Part shown: piece after piece, positions 26,427-36,355 of the stretch | Numbering within the stretch: position 1 is the first letter of the stretch | Layout: each line of letters starts with the position of its first letter | Source of the DNA: Brevibacterium atlanticum | GTDB taxonomy: Bacteria; Actinomycetota; Actinomycetes; Actinomycetales; Brevibacteriaceae | Reading direction: 5' to 3' | Assembly: GCF_011617245.1 (NCBI RefSeq) | Contig: NZ_CP050152.1 | Location: forward strand, 1,054,001-1,118,000 | DNA: 64,000 nucleotides | The notes under the pieces: model-generated | The model's input: the letters and a program-made list of their open reading frames with translations, nothing else | What the model was told of the DNA's origin: nothing | Database searches by the model: none | Position numbers and translations under genes: made by a program

Positions 26427-27470
26427 ATGACTCTCACACAACTGCCCATCCTCGACCTCAGCCTCGCCGACGACCCTGCGACCGCGGAGGACTTCCGTGC
26501 CGAGCTGCGGCGCGTCACCCACGAGATCGGCTTCTTCTACCTCACCGGACACGGCGTGCCTGAAGCCGACTTCTCTCGCATCATCGACACCGCGCAGCGG
26601 TTCTTCGCCCTGCCCGAAGCCGACAAGCTCGCCATCGAGAACACGAACTCACCGCACTTCCGCGGGTACACCCGCACCGGAGGCGAACGCACGCAGGGCC
26701 GCGTGGACTGGCGCGAGCAGATCGACATCGGCCCCGAACGCGCCCCCGTGGCCGAACCCGTCCACGACTTCGACCACCTCACCGGCCCCAACCAGTACCC
26801 GGCCGCCCTGCCCGAACTGCGAGAGGCCACCGAATCCTGGCACGCGCGGCTGAGTGAGGTCGGCGATCGGCTGCTGAGCGAATGGGCACTCAGCCTCGGC
26901 CAGTCCGCCGACCACTTCGCATCCGCGTTCGCCGAGGACCCCGCCTCATTCATCAAGATCGTCCGCTACCCCGAGGCTGAATCCGAATCCGTCTCGCAGG
27001 GTGTGGGCGAGCACCGTGACGGCGGCACCCTCACCCTGCTCTACCCGCAGCCGGGGACGACCGGACTGCAGGTCCTCACCGATGACGGCTGGATCGACGC
27101 CGACCCGATCGAGAACGCCTTCGTCGTCAACATCGGCAAACTCCTCGAGGTCGCCACGAACGGCTATCTCAAGGCCACCGTCCACCGCGTCCTGCCGACC
27201 GGCCCCGGCGAGGACCGCATCTCGATCCCGTTCTTCTACAATCCTGCCCTCGACGCCAGTCTGCCCGAGGTCGAGCTGCCTGCCGAGCTCGCGGCCGAGG
27301 CCCGCGGCGTCACTCAGGACGAACGTGATGCCCTCCACGCCGTCTACGGTGAGAACGCGTTCATGTCCCGGCTGCGGTCCCACCCGAACGTCGCCGAGAA
27401 GTTCTACCCGCGGCACGTGAGCAGAGAGCCGCGACGTCGGCTGGTCGGACCCGGCAGCAGCCGCCGATGA
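26427..27470 (+). CDS. 2-oxoglutarate/Fe(II)-dependent (isopenicillin-N-synthase-like) oxygenase
   Basis: This is a non-haem iron oxygenase of the DIOX-N plus 2OG-FeII_Oxy type, 347 residues. The N-terminal part has GFFYLTGHGVPEADF and FFALPEADKLAIE. The iron site is GEHRDGGTLTLLY (His and Asp) with ATVHRVLP (second His), and ISIPFFYNP follows, where Arg-x-Ser is replaced by RISIP. The substrate is unknown. A TAGCGT hexamer ends 6 bases before ATG, suggesting a leaderless message. The last 110 bases overlap the end of mmuM on the other strand, and the tail after PRHVS is Arg-rich and unlike the family. Confidence 0.85.
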   Translation: MTLTQLPILDLSLADDPATAEDFRAELRRVTHEIGFFYLTGHGVPEADFSRIIDTAQRFFALPEADKLAIENTNSPHFRGYTRTGGERTQGRVDWREQIDIGPERAPVAEPVHDFDHLTGPNQYPAALPELREATESWHARLSEVGDRLLSEWALSLGQSADHFASAFAEDPASFIKIVRYPEAESESVSQGVGEHRDGGTLTLLYPQPGTTGLQVLTDDGWIDADPIENAFVVNIGKLLEVATNGYLKATVHRVLPTGPGEDRISIPFFYNPALDASLPEVELPAELAAEARGVTQDERDALHAVYGENAFMSRLRSHPNVAEKFYPRHVSREPRRRLVGPGSSRR

Positions 27471-28362
27471 GGCGGGCGCCGAGGCGGGTCCACGTCTCCA
27501 ACGGCCACGACCCGATCCCGGATTCCGTGCTGTCGTTCCGCCAGTCCATGGCGGTGGCATCATAGGTCTCGCCCGAGTTCGGGTAGGCGATGAGCGGGAG
27601 ACTCGTGTGCGCGGCGAGCTCGGTCAGTGCCGGGGTGACGAGGGCCGGTGGCACGCAGTTGACCCCGACCGCCTGCGCCGCCGCCGAGGCGGCCGCCGCC
27701 TCGGCGAGTTCAGCCAGGGAGCTGCCGTCGGGCAGCGTGACCGTCGTGTCAGTGCCCTCGCGTAGAGTCACACTCACCCATACGGGCAGCTCGACCTCCT
27801 CGGCGAGGAGGAGGATCGCGCGGATCTCGTCGAGACGCGGTTGGGTCTCGACGGCGAGCAGATCCGCTCCCGCCTCGGCGAGAGCGGTGATTCGGGCACG
27901 ATGAAAGGCGGTGTACTCCTCGGACGTCAATCGATAATCACCCGTGTACTCCTCGCCCCCACCCAGGGCGGCACCGTACGGGCCGACGGATCCGGCAACG
28001 AGGGCGGGACCTTCGACGGGCTCGGGGCTGGTGCCGGACGGCGGGGCGGTCGCCGCGGCGGCGGAGCGGGCGATCTCCACGCTGCGGGTGATGAGCTCAC
28101 GTCCCTCCTCGGCGCTGATCCCTGCCGCAGCGAACCCGATCGGTGTCGCCTGATAGCTTGCGGTCGAGATGATCTGGGCACCGGCGGTGATGAACTCGGC
28201 GTGGACCTCGGCGAGCGTCTCCGGGTCCTGGCGGATGAGGTCGGCCGACCACAGATCATGGCTGAGGTCGATGCCGCTGGACTCGAGCGCTGTGCCCAGC
28301 CCGCCGTCGAGGACGAGGGGATGGGCCGCCTCGGCGGAGGCGAGCATCTGCGTGAACATCAT
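27361..28362 (-). CDS. mmuM: Homocysteine S-methyltransferase
   Basis: The enzyme makes methionine from homocysteine with S-methylmethionine or S-adenosylmethionine as methyl donor. The 333-residue barrel has LVLDGGLGTALE, TASYQAT, the first zinc Cys in GVNCVPP and the Cys pair in LIGGCCRV. An insert of about 15 residues (APPSGTSPEPVEGPA) precedes the conserved VAGSVGPYGA and looks like a translated short repeat. The C-terminus runs about 25 residues past the usual end into the oxygenase gene on the opposite strand. The start (ATG 28362) is 21 bases from the divergent tgt start. Confidence 0.88.
   Translation of the reverse strand: MMFTQMLASAEAAHPLVLDGGLGTALESSGIDLSHDLWSADLIRQDPETLAEVHAEFITAGAQIISTASYQATPIGFAAAGISAEEGRELITRSVEIARSAAAATAPPSGTSPEPVEGPALVAGSVGPYGAALGGGEEYTGDYRLTSEEYTAFHRARITALAEAGADLLAVETQPRLDEIRAILLLAEEVELPVWVSVTLREGTDTTVTLPDGSSLAELAEAAAASAAAQAVGVNCVPPALVTPALTELAAHTSLPLIAYPNSGETYDATAMDWRNDSTESGIGSWPLETWTRLGARLIGGCCRVRPADVAALCSRAAGRTSRRRSGGTAAGT
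28006..28035 (-). repeat. Short repeat inserted in frame within mmuM
   Basis: The stretch containing CTTCGACGGGCTCGGGG (plus strand) resembles the short TTCGAC-AGCTC type repeats scattered through many bacterial genomes. On the mmuM strand it reads as SPEPVEG in frame. The family resemblance is from memory and needs a genome-wide count. Confidence 0.45.
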
Positions 28363-28380
28363 GGTCCCAGTTAAGCTTGA

Positions 28381-29658
<1,278 letters not shown>

Positions 29659-29707
29659 CGCCGGGCACGCCGAGGGTCCGCTGCGCCGGCCGCTTCTCGC
29701 TCAGGTC

Positions 29708-29759
29708 ACGCGAAAGTCGAAAGGCGCGCCGCCGGCGACGACTTTTTCGAGTTTCGCGT
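29708..29759. terminator. Probable terminator between tgt and the transporter gene
   Basis: ACGCGAAAGTCGAAA on the left faces TTTTTCGAGTTTCGCGT on the right, one mismatch in 14 pairs, with a GC-rich interior that can also fold. It lies between two converging genes. Confidence 0.6.
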
Positions 29760-29790
29760 TACCCGAGCGCCGAGGTGGCCGCAAGGGCGC

Positions 29791-30564
29791 TCAGTGAGTC
29801 GCGTCGGCGTCGGTGTCCAGCTCGTAGCTGGGTTCGTGGCGTTTGACGATTGTGATCACCCGGTAGGTCACGGGCATGAGGATGACCTCGACGGCGACCT
29901 TGTAGACGAAGCCGACGATGATGTAGTTGAGGAAGTCGAGTCCCGGAATGACCCCGGCGAAGGCGATGATGCAGAAGAGCAGCGTGTCGACGAATTCGCC
30001 GACTCCGGTCGAGGTGAGCAGCCGGACCCACAGCTTCGATTCGCCCATCCGCTTCTTCACGGCCACGAGCACCCACGAGTTGAGCAGCTGGCCGACGAAG
30101 TACCCAACGAGTGAGGCTGCGACGATGCGCGGGTAGAAACCGAGGACCGCGGCGAACGCGTCCTGGTTCTCATAGCCGGGTCCCGGCGGGGAGATGAGCA
30201 CGAGCCAGAAGACGAAGGTCGCGAGGATCTGCAGGCCGAAGCCGGTGATCACGGCCTTGCGCGCGGCTCTGAAACCGTAGACCTCGCTGATCACGTCGCC
30301 GAGGATGTAGGCGATGGGGAAGAGGAACGCGCCGCCGTCGGTGACGATGGGTCCGAAGCCGATGACCTTCGTGGCCGAGATGTTCGAGATGATGAGCACC
30401 GCGCAGAACACGGCGAGGAAGACCGCATAGTAGCGGCCGCGCGAGGAAGCGAAGGCCGCCAGCCGTGTTGCAGTGTTCGAGGGCGCCGAATCGTTGGTGC
30501 GATCCGGCCGTCCAGACTCACTCTCGGGCCGTCCAGACTCGCTCTCAGGTGTCGTCGCGGGCAA
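29791..30564 (-). CDS. yhhQ: Queuosine precursor transporter (YhhQ family)
   Basis: This is a membrane protein importing a queuosine precursor such as preQ1 or preQ0, beside tgt. The 257-residue product has about six membrane segments from residue 45. The family patterns IISNISATKVIGFGP, FPIAYILGDVISEVYGF and GVGEFVDTLLFCIIAF are present. No in-frame ATG or GTG precedes the first helix. TTG 30564 with AAGGAG 7 bases upstream is therefore the start, inside the end of the peptidase-fusion gene (20-base overlap). The N-terminal leader holds a 7-residue tandem repeat (ESESGRP twice). Confidence 0.88.
   Translation of the reverse strand: MPATTPESESGRPESESGRPDRTNDSAPSNTATRLAAFASSRGRYYAVFLAVFCAVLIISNISATKVIGFGPIVTDGGAFLFPIAYILGDVISEVYGFRAARKAVITGFGLQILATFVFWLVLISPPGPGYENQDAFAAVLGFYPRIVAASLVGYFVGQLLNSWVLVAVKKRMGESKLWVRLLTSTGVGEFVDTLLFCIIAFAGVIPGLDFLNYIIVGFVYKVAVEVILMPVTYRVITIVKRHEPSYELDTDADATH
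30506..30547 (-). repeat. 21-bp tandem duplication in the yhhQ leader
   Basis: Two consecutive 21-base units beginning GGCCGTCCAGACTC (plus strand) differ at two positions. They encode ESESGRP twice in the non-membrane N-terminus. Confidence 0.85.
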
Positions 30565-33154
30565 CGGTGATCTCCTTGCCGTTCGTGATGGTCAGAAGCT
30601 GCTCGTAGGTCAGCGGCATCATCGAGTTCGGGGTGCCGGCCGCGGCCCACAGGACCGGGTGGCTCTTCAGCGTGACGTCGACGTAGGTGGGGATCGGCGC
30701 CGGATGCCCGCACGGGGCGACTCCGCCGATGACCTGGCCGGTGGCCTCGCGGACGAGGTCCTTGTCGGCTCGGTCGAGGGACTCGATGCCCAACTGGTCG
30801 GCGACATAGTCGGTGTCGACGCGGTGGGCTCCCGAGGTCATGATGAGCACGGGGTCGCCGCCGGAGGAGAAGATGAGACTGTTGGCGATGGCGCCGACCT
30901 CGACGCCGATCTTCTCCGCCGCTGCGGCTGCGGTCGGGGTGACCTCGGCGAACACGCGGACCTCAGGGTCGACTCCGTGCTCTCGCAGCTGCGCTTCGAC
31001 CTTCGCATGGTTGGGGTGCTGCTTCGGTGCTTCCGCGTTCGCCGAGGCGGCTGTCGGGTCCGCATCGACTGCGGACTCTTCGTCGTCGGCGGTGGAATCA
31101 GCCGCGTCCTCCTCGACCACGGGTTCGGCGAGACCGCGACGACGCAGCAGGGGCGCGACGTCGGGGCGGGTGCCGAAGAAGCGTTCGATCGCCGACATCG
31201 GATCGACCGAGTAGCCGGGGGCGAGGATGGCTTCGCGGAAGGCGTCGCCGGCTTCGCGGTTGAGTCCGCCCTGGGCTTCGAACCATTCGCTCACCCAGGC
31301 GGCGATGACCTCGGAGTAGAGGTAGGAGTAGTAGCCGGCGGCATAGCCGGAGGCGAAGATGTGACCGAAGTAGGTCGACCGGTAGCGCGGCGGCACGAGT
31401 GGGGAGAAGCCGGCGGCGGCGAGCACCTCGGATTCGAAGGACAGCACATCGGTGATGTGCTCCCCGGCCTCGAGCGAATGCCAGGAGAGGTCGAGCATCG
31501 CGGCAGCGAGGTATTCGATGGTGTCGAAGCCCTGCCCGAACTTCTCGCTGGCGATGAGGGCATCGACGAGTTCGGCCGGCATCGGCTCACCCGTGTCGAC
31601 GTGCTTGGCGAAGTGGGGGAGGACCTGCGGGTGGAAGCGCCACATCTCGTTGAGCTGCGAGGGGAACTCGACGTAGTCGCGCGGCACTGCAGTGCCCGCG
31701 GTCGACGGGTACGTCGAGTTCGCGAACAGTCCGTGCAGCACGTGTCCGAACTCGTGGAACAGGGTCGTCAGCTCGGTCGGATTGAGCAGGGTGGGCCGTC
31801 CGGGACCAGGCTTGGCGAGGTTGAGCGAGAGGGTGACGACCGGCTGCAGACCGGTCAGGCGTGAGGCGGGGACCAGCTGGTCCATCCAGGCTCCGCCGCG
31901 TTTCGTATCCCGGGCATACGGGTCGATGAGGACGAGACCCAGGGGGCGTTCGGTGACGTCGGTGACCTCGTAGACGCGCACGTCCTCATGCCAGGCGGTG
32001 ACACCGTCATAGGGGGCGAAGGTGATGCCGTAGAGTCCGGTGGCGGCGCGGAAGACTCCCTCGGTGAGTACGGTGTCGAACTCGAAGTACTTGGCCACCT
32101 CGTCGGGGTCGATGCCGAATTCGTCGGCCCGGTACTTCGCGAGGTAGTACTTGACGTCCTCGGCCGCGACATCGTCGAGCCCGTAGCGGTCACGAACCAG
32201 GCCGAGCTCCTCGTCGAGCTGAGCCTTGGAGGGATTGATCAGGGAGGAGACGATGTCGGCAGCGGCATCCGGATTGCCGGCGGTCTGATTGTCGATGGCG
32301 AAGGAGGAGAACGAGGGATACCCGAGCAGGTTCGCCTGCAGGGCCCGCAGCGCCGTCGTGTCGGCGACCTGAGTGCGGGTGTCGCCGTCGCCGCCGCGGG
32401 ATCCGCGGGCCATCGAATTATTCAGCACATGACGGCGGGTCTGTGCGGTGTCGAGGGACTCGAGCACGAGCTGCTGGGTGAAGTTGTTCAGCGACAGCAG
32501 GTACCCGTCGATGCCGCGTTCGCTCGCGCGGTTCTCCGCGGCCGCGATCTGATCCTCGTTCAGTCCGGCCAGGGATTCTGCCTCGCCGAGGTGGACGGCC
32601 AGTTCCCGGGTATCGAGCTGCAGGGCGCGGGAGAAGGAGTTCTCCAGCGTGGTCAGTTCGGCCGCGATCGTGGCCATCTGCTCCCGCTCCTCCTCGCCGA
32701 GGCGGGCTCCCGCCCGAACGAAGAGTTCGATCGTGAGTTCCTGCTGGCGCTTGTCCTCGGGGTTGAGGTCGGTGACGGAGACCTGCTCGATGCGGTGGAA
32801 GAGGTCGACATCGAGGAGGATCTGGGTGCGGGTCGCGGACAGGACCTCCCACACCTCGGCGATGGCATCGGTGAGTTCGGGGCGCAGGTGATTCGACTCG
32901 ATGGCTGCGGCCACGGAGGCGATGCGGGTCATCGGCACGGACGCCGATTCGAACCTCACGGTGGTGGAGAAGAACGTCGACTCAGCGTCGTCGGCGATGA
33001 TTCCGGCCACCTCGGCGCGGGCATAGTCGGTGGCCGAGTGCACCGCGGACAGCAGCGATTCGGGGGTGACCGCGGAGAAGTCGGGCAACGAATAATCGCC
33101 TTGCGGGTCGAGGAACGCCTCCCAGACATCGATGCCGTTCGGTTCTGCGTTCAT
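30545..33154 (-). CDS. M3-family oligopeptidase fused to a YbaK/EbsC tRNA-editing domain
   Basis: The continuous 869-residue frame has two parts. Residues about 1-680 are an M3 metallopeptidase of the Dcp/OpdA type, with the zinc motif FHEFGHVLH near residue 466 and GYAAGYYSYLYSE further on. These enzymes cut short peptides in the cytoplasm. After an acidic Ala/Asp/Glu-rich linker (about 685-710), residues about 713-868 form a YbaK-like domain (FAEVTPTAAAAAEKIG, KDLVREATGQVIGGVAPCGHP). Such domains deacylate mischarged Cys- or Ala-tRNA. The usual state is two separate proteins. ATG 33154 is chosen; GTG 33193 is possible. It is coupled to yhhQ by a 20-base overlap. Confidence 0.85.
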   Translation of the reverse strand: MNAEPNGIDVWEAFLDPQGDYSLPDFSAVTPESLLSAVHSATDYARAEVAGIIADDAESTFFSTTVRFESASVPMTRIASVAAAIESNHLRPELTDAIAEVWEVLSATRTQILLDVDLFHRIEQVSVTDLNPEDKRQQELTIELFVRAGARLGEEEREQMATIAAELTTLENSFSRALQLDTRELAVHLGEAESLAGLNEDQIAAAENRASERGIDGYLLSLNNFTQQLVLESLDTAQTRRHVLNNSMARGSRGGDGDTRTQVADTTALRALQANLLGYPSFSSFAIDNQTAGNPDAAADIVSSLINPSKAQLDEELGLVRDRYGLDDVAAEDVKYYLAKYRADEFGIDPDEVAKYFEFDTVLTEGVFRAATGLYGITFAPYDGVTAWHEDVRVYEVTDVTERPLGLVLIDPYARDTKRGGAWMDQLVPASRLTGLQPVVTLSLNLAKPGPGRPTLLNPTELTTLFHEFGHVLHGLFANSTYPSTAGTAVPRDYVEFPSQLNEMWRFHPQVLPHFAKHVDTGEPMPAELVDALIASEKFGQGFDTIEYLAAAMLDLSWHSLEAGEHITDVLSFESEVLAAAGFSPLVPPRYRSTYFGHIFASGYAAGYYSYLYSEVIAAWVSEWFEAQGGLNREAGDAFREAILAPGYSVDPMSAIERFFGTRPDVAPLLRRRGLAEPVVEEDAADSTADDEESAVDADPTAASANAEAPKQHPNHAKVEAQLREHGVDPEVRVFAEVTPTAAAAAEKIGVEVGAIANSLIFSSGGDPVLIMTSGAHRVDTDYVADQLGIESLDRADKDLVREATGQVIGGVAPCGHPAPIPTYVDVTLKSHPVLWAAAGTPNSMMPLTYEQLLTITNGKEITVARDDT

Positions 33155-33248
33155 TCTCGACGTACCACTTTCTTCATGATTGGGATCTCCCACCGATCCT
33201 AACGTGAGTCAGCCGACCGGCGCATGATCGCTGATTACACTGGAGTGC

Positions 33249-34319
33249 ATGGGCACTGGTCGGGGCAAGTCCCTCACACTCAACAGCGCATTCAGGGTCG
33301 GGTTCACCGGCACCCTGGGTGTGGGGCTGGCGATCGCGCTGATGACGGCGCTGCAGTCCGTGGCGACCGTGATCATCTACATCGGACTCGCACTCTTCCT
33401 CGCCCTCGGTCTCGACCCGATCGTGCGGTGGCTGGTCGAACGCAGGATCCCGCGATCGGTGGCGGTGATCCTCGTGGTCTTCGCGTTCATCCTCATCGTC
33501 GCGGGTGCCGGGCTGCTCATTGCGCCGGCGGTGATCAGCCAGATCCAGACGTTCATCGGCGACCTGCCCGAGATCGTGGCAAGCCTGGCGACGACCGGAT
33601 GGGTGATGGAGCTCGAACGCCAGTTCACCGGCGCCATCGACGTCGATGAGATCTTTGCGAACATCGGCGCATGGGTGTCGGATCCGAAGAACGTGTTCTC
33701 GCTCGGCGGGGGAGTCGTGTCCATCGGGGCGGGGATCTTGAGCTTCCTCACCGGCGTCATCATCGTCGTCATCCTCACCATCTACTTCGCTGTGACCATG
33801 CCGACGATCAAATCCGCGATGTTCTCCCTCGTGGCGGCCTCATCACGGCCGACGGTCGAATCCGTCACCGAGGAGGTCACCCGATCCATCGGGCGCTACG
33901 TCCTCGGGCAGCTGTCCTTGGGCATCGTCAACGGCGTGTGCTCGGCGATCTTCCTCACGATCATCGGCGCACCGCTGCCGGCTCTGCTGGCGTTCGTGGC
34001 GTTCCTCGCCTCGCTCATCCCGCTCGTCGGCCCGATCACCGGCGCGATCATCATCACCGCTTCGTGCCTCATGGTCTCCCCGGGCCTGGGCATCGCCGCC
34101 GGCATCTACTACCTCGTGTACATGCAGGTCGAGGCGTATCTGCTCAGCCCACGCATCATGAAGGCCGCGGTCGATGTGCCCGGTGCCCTGGTGATCATCG
34201 CCGCGATCGCCGGCGGCACCTTGGGTGGGGTGCTCGGTGCCGTGGTCGCGGTGCCGGTGGCCGCCTCGGTGATGATCATCATCCGCAAGGTCGTCGTGCC
34301 CGCACAGGCGAAGAGGTAG
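33249..34319 (+). CDS. AI-2E (TqsA/PerM-like) family membrane transporter
   Basis: A 356-residue polytopic protein of the AI-2E transporter superfamily, with about eight membrane segments. An N-terminal helix pair (LFLALGLDPIVRWLVERRIPR), a soluble middle stretch, and the family core LASLIPLVGPITGAI with VEAYLLSPRIM are visible. Members export various solutes or ions; the substrate cannot be assigned. TACACT ends 7 bases before ATG 33249, so a leaderless message is likely, although GGAGTG also lies close to the start. Confidence 0.88.
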   Translation: MGTGRGKSLTLNSAFRVGFTGTLGVGLAIALMTALQSVATVIIYIGLALFLALGLDPIVRWLVERRIPRSVAVILVVFAFILIVAGAGLLIAPAVISQIQTFIGDLPEIVASLATTGWVMELERQFTGAIDVDEIFANIGAWVSDPKNVFSLGGGVVSIGAGILSFLTGVIIVVILTIYFAVTMPTIKSAMFSLVAASSRPTVESVTEEVTRSIGRYVLGQLSLGIVNGVCSAIFLTIIGAPLPALLAFVAFLASLIPLVGPITGAIIITASCLMVSPGLGIAAGIYYLVYMQVEAYLLSPRIMKAAVDVPGALVIIAAIAGGTLGGVLGAVVAVPVAASVMIIIRKVVVPAQAKR

Positions 34320-34326
34320 GGGTCGT

Positions 34327-34548
34327 TCAGCTCCGGTCGTCGTGGTCGTCGTCGATGCGGGTGACGATGACGTGGATGATGAGCTTCGCGAGGTAGTAGG
34401 CGCCGAAATACCCGATCACTGCTGCGACCAGAGTGACGAGCAGGTTGCTCTCCCCGGTTCCGGCCATGGCCAATCCTGCGAAGATCGCGGCAGAGATCGC
34501 CGCGAGATACGGGATCAGCCGCAGGACGGGAGTGTCGGTCTCGCTCAT
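34327..34548 (-). CDS. Small two-helix membrane protein of unknown function
   Basis: A 73-residue protein with two hydrophobic segments (about residues 10-30, LIPYLAAISAAIFAGLAMAG, and 37-62) and a charged tail DDDHDDRS. No family recognised. ATG 34548 is preceded by TAGACT with a 7-base spacer on the minus strand, a leaderless pattern that supports the start. It converges with the AI-2E gene (7-base gap) and diverges from a GNAT gene. Confidence 0.65.
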   Translation of the reverse strand: MSETDTPVLRLIPYLAAISAAIFAGLAMAGTGESNLLVTLVAAVIGYFGAYYLAKLIIHVIVTRIDDDHDDRS

Positions 34549-34606
34549 GCAAGCGAGTCTAGCAATGGGGTATCGGCAGGTTGATACGGAGTCTAAGGTG
34601 GAAATC

Positions 34607-35077
34607 ATGATCGAGGCTGACTGGGTGGCCAACCGCGACGAGGCGGTGCCCGAGGATGTGGAACGTCTGCTGGCGACGGTGCCCGAATGGTCCGGTCGGC
34701 CCGAATCCAATGCCGAGTACATCGATGACTCCCGCACCATGGAGACGTGGACGGTGCGTTACGACGACGGTCGCGTCGTCGGAGTCACTCTTGTGGCTCA
34801 TCATTTCCCACAGACGGGCGAAATCCACTTCACCGTCGTCGACCGCAGTGCACATGGCCAGGGTGTCGGTTCTGCGATGGTCCGAGCGATCGGTGACGAT
34901 CTGCGCCGCCGCGGAGTCGAGATGCTGATGGTGAAGACTCTCGGGCCGTCGAAATCTGACCCGAATTACGCGCGCACTCGGCACTTCTACGAGACGGTGG
35001 GATTCGTTCCGCTCGAGGAGACCGACCTTTGGGGTGCCGACACCCCCTGCCTCATCATGGCCAAACCTTTGACATGA
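34607..35077 (+). CDS. GNAT-family N-acetyltransferase
   Basis: A 156-residue acetyl-CoA-dependent acyltransferase fold. The acetyl-CoA loop is seen as VVDRSAHGQGVGSAMVRAIG, followed by FYETVGFVPLEE, the usual last beta strand. AAGGTGG lies 6 bases before ATG 34607. The stop overlaps the start of a second GNAT gene by 4 bases. The acceptor is unknown. Confidence 0.82.
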   Translation: MIEADWVANRDEAVPEDVERLLATVPEWSGRPESNAEYIDDSRTMETWTVRYDDGRVVGVTLVAHHFPQTGEIHFTVVDRSAHGQGVGSAMVRAIGDDLRRRGVEMLMVKTLGPSKSDPNYARTRHFYETVGFVPLEETDLWGADTPCLIMAKPLT

Positions 35078-35622
35078 CACTTCCGTCATGGCCGGCAGTG
35101 CCGCCACAATATGGACGAGTCCATCTGCGCCCAGTGGAGATCGTTGACATCGAGATGGCACAGGAACTCTCGACCGATCGGTATGTCCCGCAGACGGGAA
35201 CACTGCCATTCAACGCCACGGCTGCGGAAGCACGGGCATGGATACAACGGCAACAGGGACGACACGACGAGGGGCGGGGCTTCTCATTCACGGTTGCCAC
35301 GCAGATCAACGACCGAGCGATCGGGCACTGCGGCCTATGGTTGCACAACCTCCCGGAGGGACAGGCGACAGCCGGATATGCGATTGTTCCCTCTTCTCGC
35401 CGACAGGGATTCGCCATCGAGGCACTCGTAGCTCTGACCGAGTTCGGGTGGTCAATCCCTCCTCTGCGGCAGATCACGCTACTCATCGAGCCGTGGAATA
35501 TCGGATCAATACGCACTGCGGAACGAATCGGCTACGAGAACAACGGCATCGTCGCCGAACAACACGAGATCGGCGGAACCCGTCGAGACGTCCTTTCGTA
35601 CGCACTGGAGCGCCCACAATGA
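35074..35622 (+). CDS. GNAT-family acetyltransferase (RimJ/RimL-like)
   Basis: The 182-residue product resembles RimJ/RimL-type N-acetyltransferases: VHLRPVEIVDIEMAQEL at the start, IGHCGLWLHN, GYAIVPSSRRQGFAIEALVAL for the acetyl-CoA loop, and IRTAERIGYENNG near the end. It is linked by ATGA overlaps to the preceding GNAT and the following HAD gene. Codons are less G/C-ended than in the surrounding genes, which hints at a separate origin of this small group. Confidence 0.82.
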   Translation: MTLPSWPAVPPQYGRVHLRPVEIVDIEMAQELSTDRYVPQTGTLPFNATAAEARAWIQRQQGRHDEGRGFSFTVATQINDRAIGHCGLWLHNLPEGQATAGYAIVPSSRRQGFAIEALVALTEFGWSIPPLRQITLLIEPWNIGSIRTAERIGYENNGIVAEQHEIGGTRRDVLSYALERPQ

Positions 35623-36296
35623 ACGGCTCAGATACAACCGACCCTGCAGTCCCGGCCGATCTGCTCACACCCATTCGGGCCGTGGTCTTCGACGTTGGGG
35701 AGACTCTGGTCGACGAACACCGAACGTGGGAGCAGTATGCGGCCACTGTCGGTGTGCCCGTCTTGACGGTCTTTGCCATGCTCGGAGCGCTGATTGAGCG
35801 GAGAGAAGACCACCGCCAGATTTGGAATGCCCTCGGCGTGGAGGCACCGGTCTCGGCGACGACGATTGCGAACATCGATCTGTACGATGATGCCGCTCCG
35901 TGCCTCCAAGCGGCCAAGACAGCCGGACTCGTCGTCGGTATTGCCGGCAATCAGCCTGCAGGTGCGGTTGAGCAGCTGCAGGCTCTCGGTCTGTCGGCCG
36001 ATTTCGTCGCATCGTCGTTCGAATGGAAGATCGCGAAACCGGCGGGGGCCTTCTTCACCGAGGTCGTCCGCTTCGCGAGCGTGGATGCAGCTGAGATCCT
36101 CTACGTCGGTGACCGGATCGACAACGACATCATCCCTGCGAAAAGAGCAGGAATGATGACAGCATTCCTTCGGCGCGGACCGTGGGGTCAGATTCAGCGC
36201 CGGTGGCCAGAAGCGGACGCAGCCGACCTGACTGTGGACTCTCTCGACGAGCTCCGAAGAATGCTTTCTCCTCAGAAACCTCACAGCTCCAGCTGA
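35619..36296 (+). CDS. HAD-superfamily hydrolase
   Basis: A 225-residue phosphatase-like protein. Motif I VVFDVGETLVDE has Gly-Glu in place of the usual Asp-x-Asp second acid, as in several HAD subfamilies. Motif II is VGIAGN, motif III Lys lies in EWKIAKPAGAFF, and motif IV is YVGDRIDNDIIPAKRAG. The start is fixed by the ATGA overlap with the GNAT gene upstream. The substrate is unknown. Confidence 0.83.
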   Translation: MNGSDTTDPAVPADLLTPIRAVVFDVGETLVDEHRTWEQYAATVGVPVLTVFAMLGALIERREDHRQIWNALGVEAPVSATTIANIDLYDDAAPCLQAAKTAGLVVGIAGNQPAGAVEQLQALGLSADFVASSFEWKIAKPAGAFFTEVVRFASVDAAEILYVGDRIDNDIIPAKRAGMMTAFLRRGPWGQIQRRWPEADAADLTVDSLDELRRMLSPQKPHSSS

Positions 36297-36355
36297 AGCG
36301 GGAACTGAGCTGTAAGCAGTGGAGTCCTCACCCGCCGTGGACGCAGAATGAGTAC

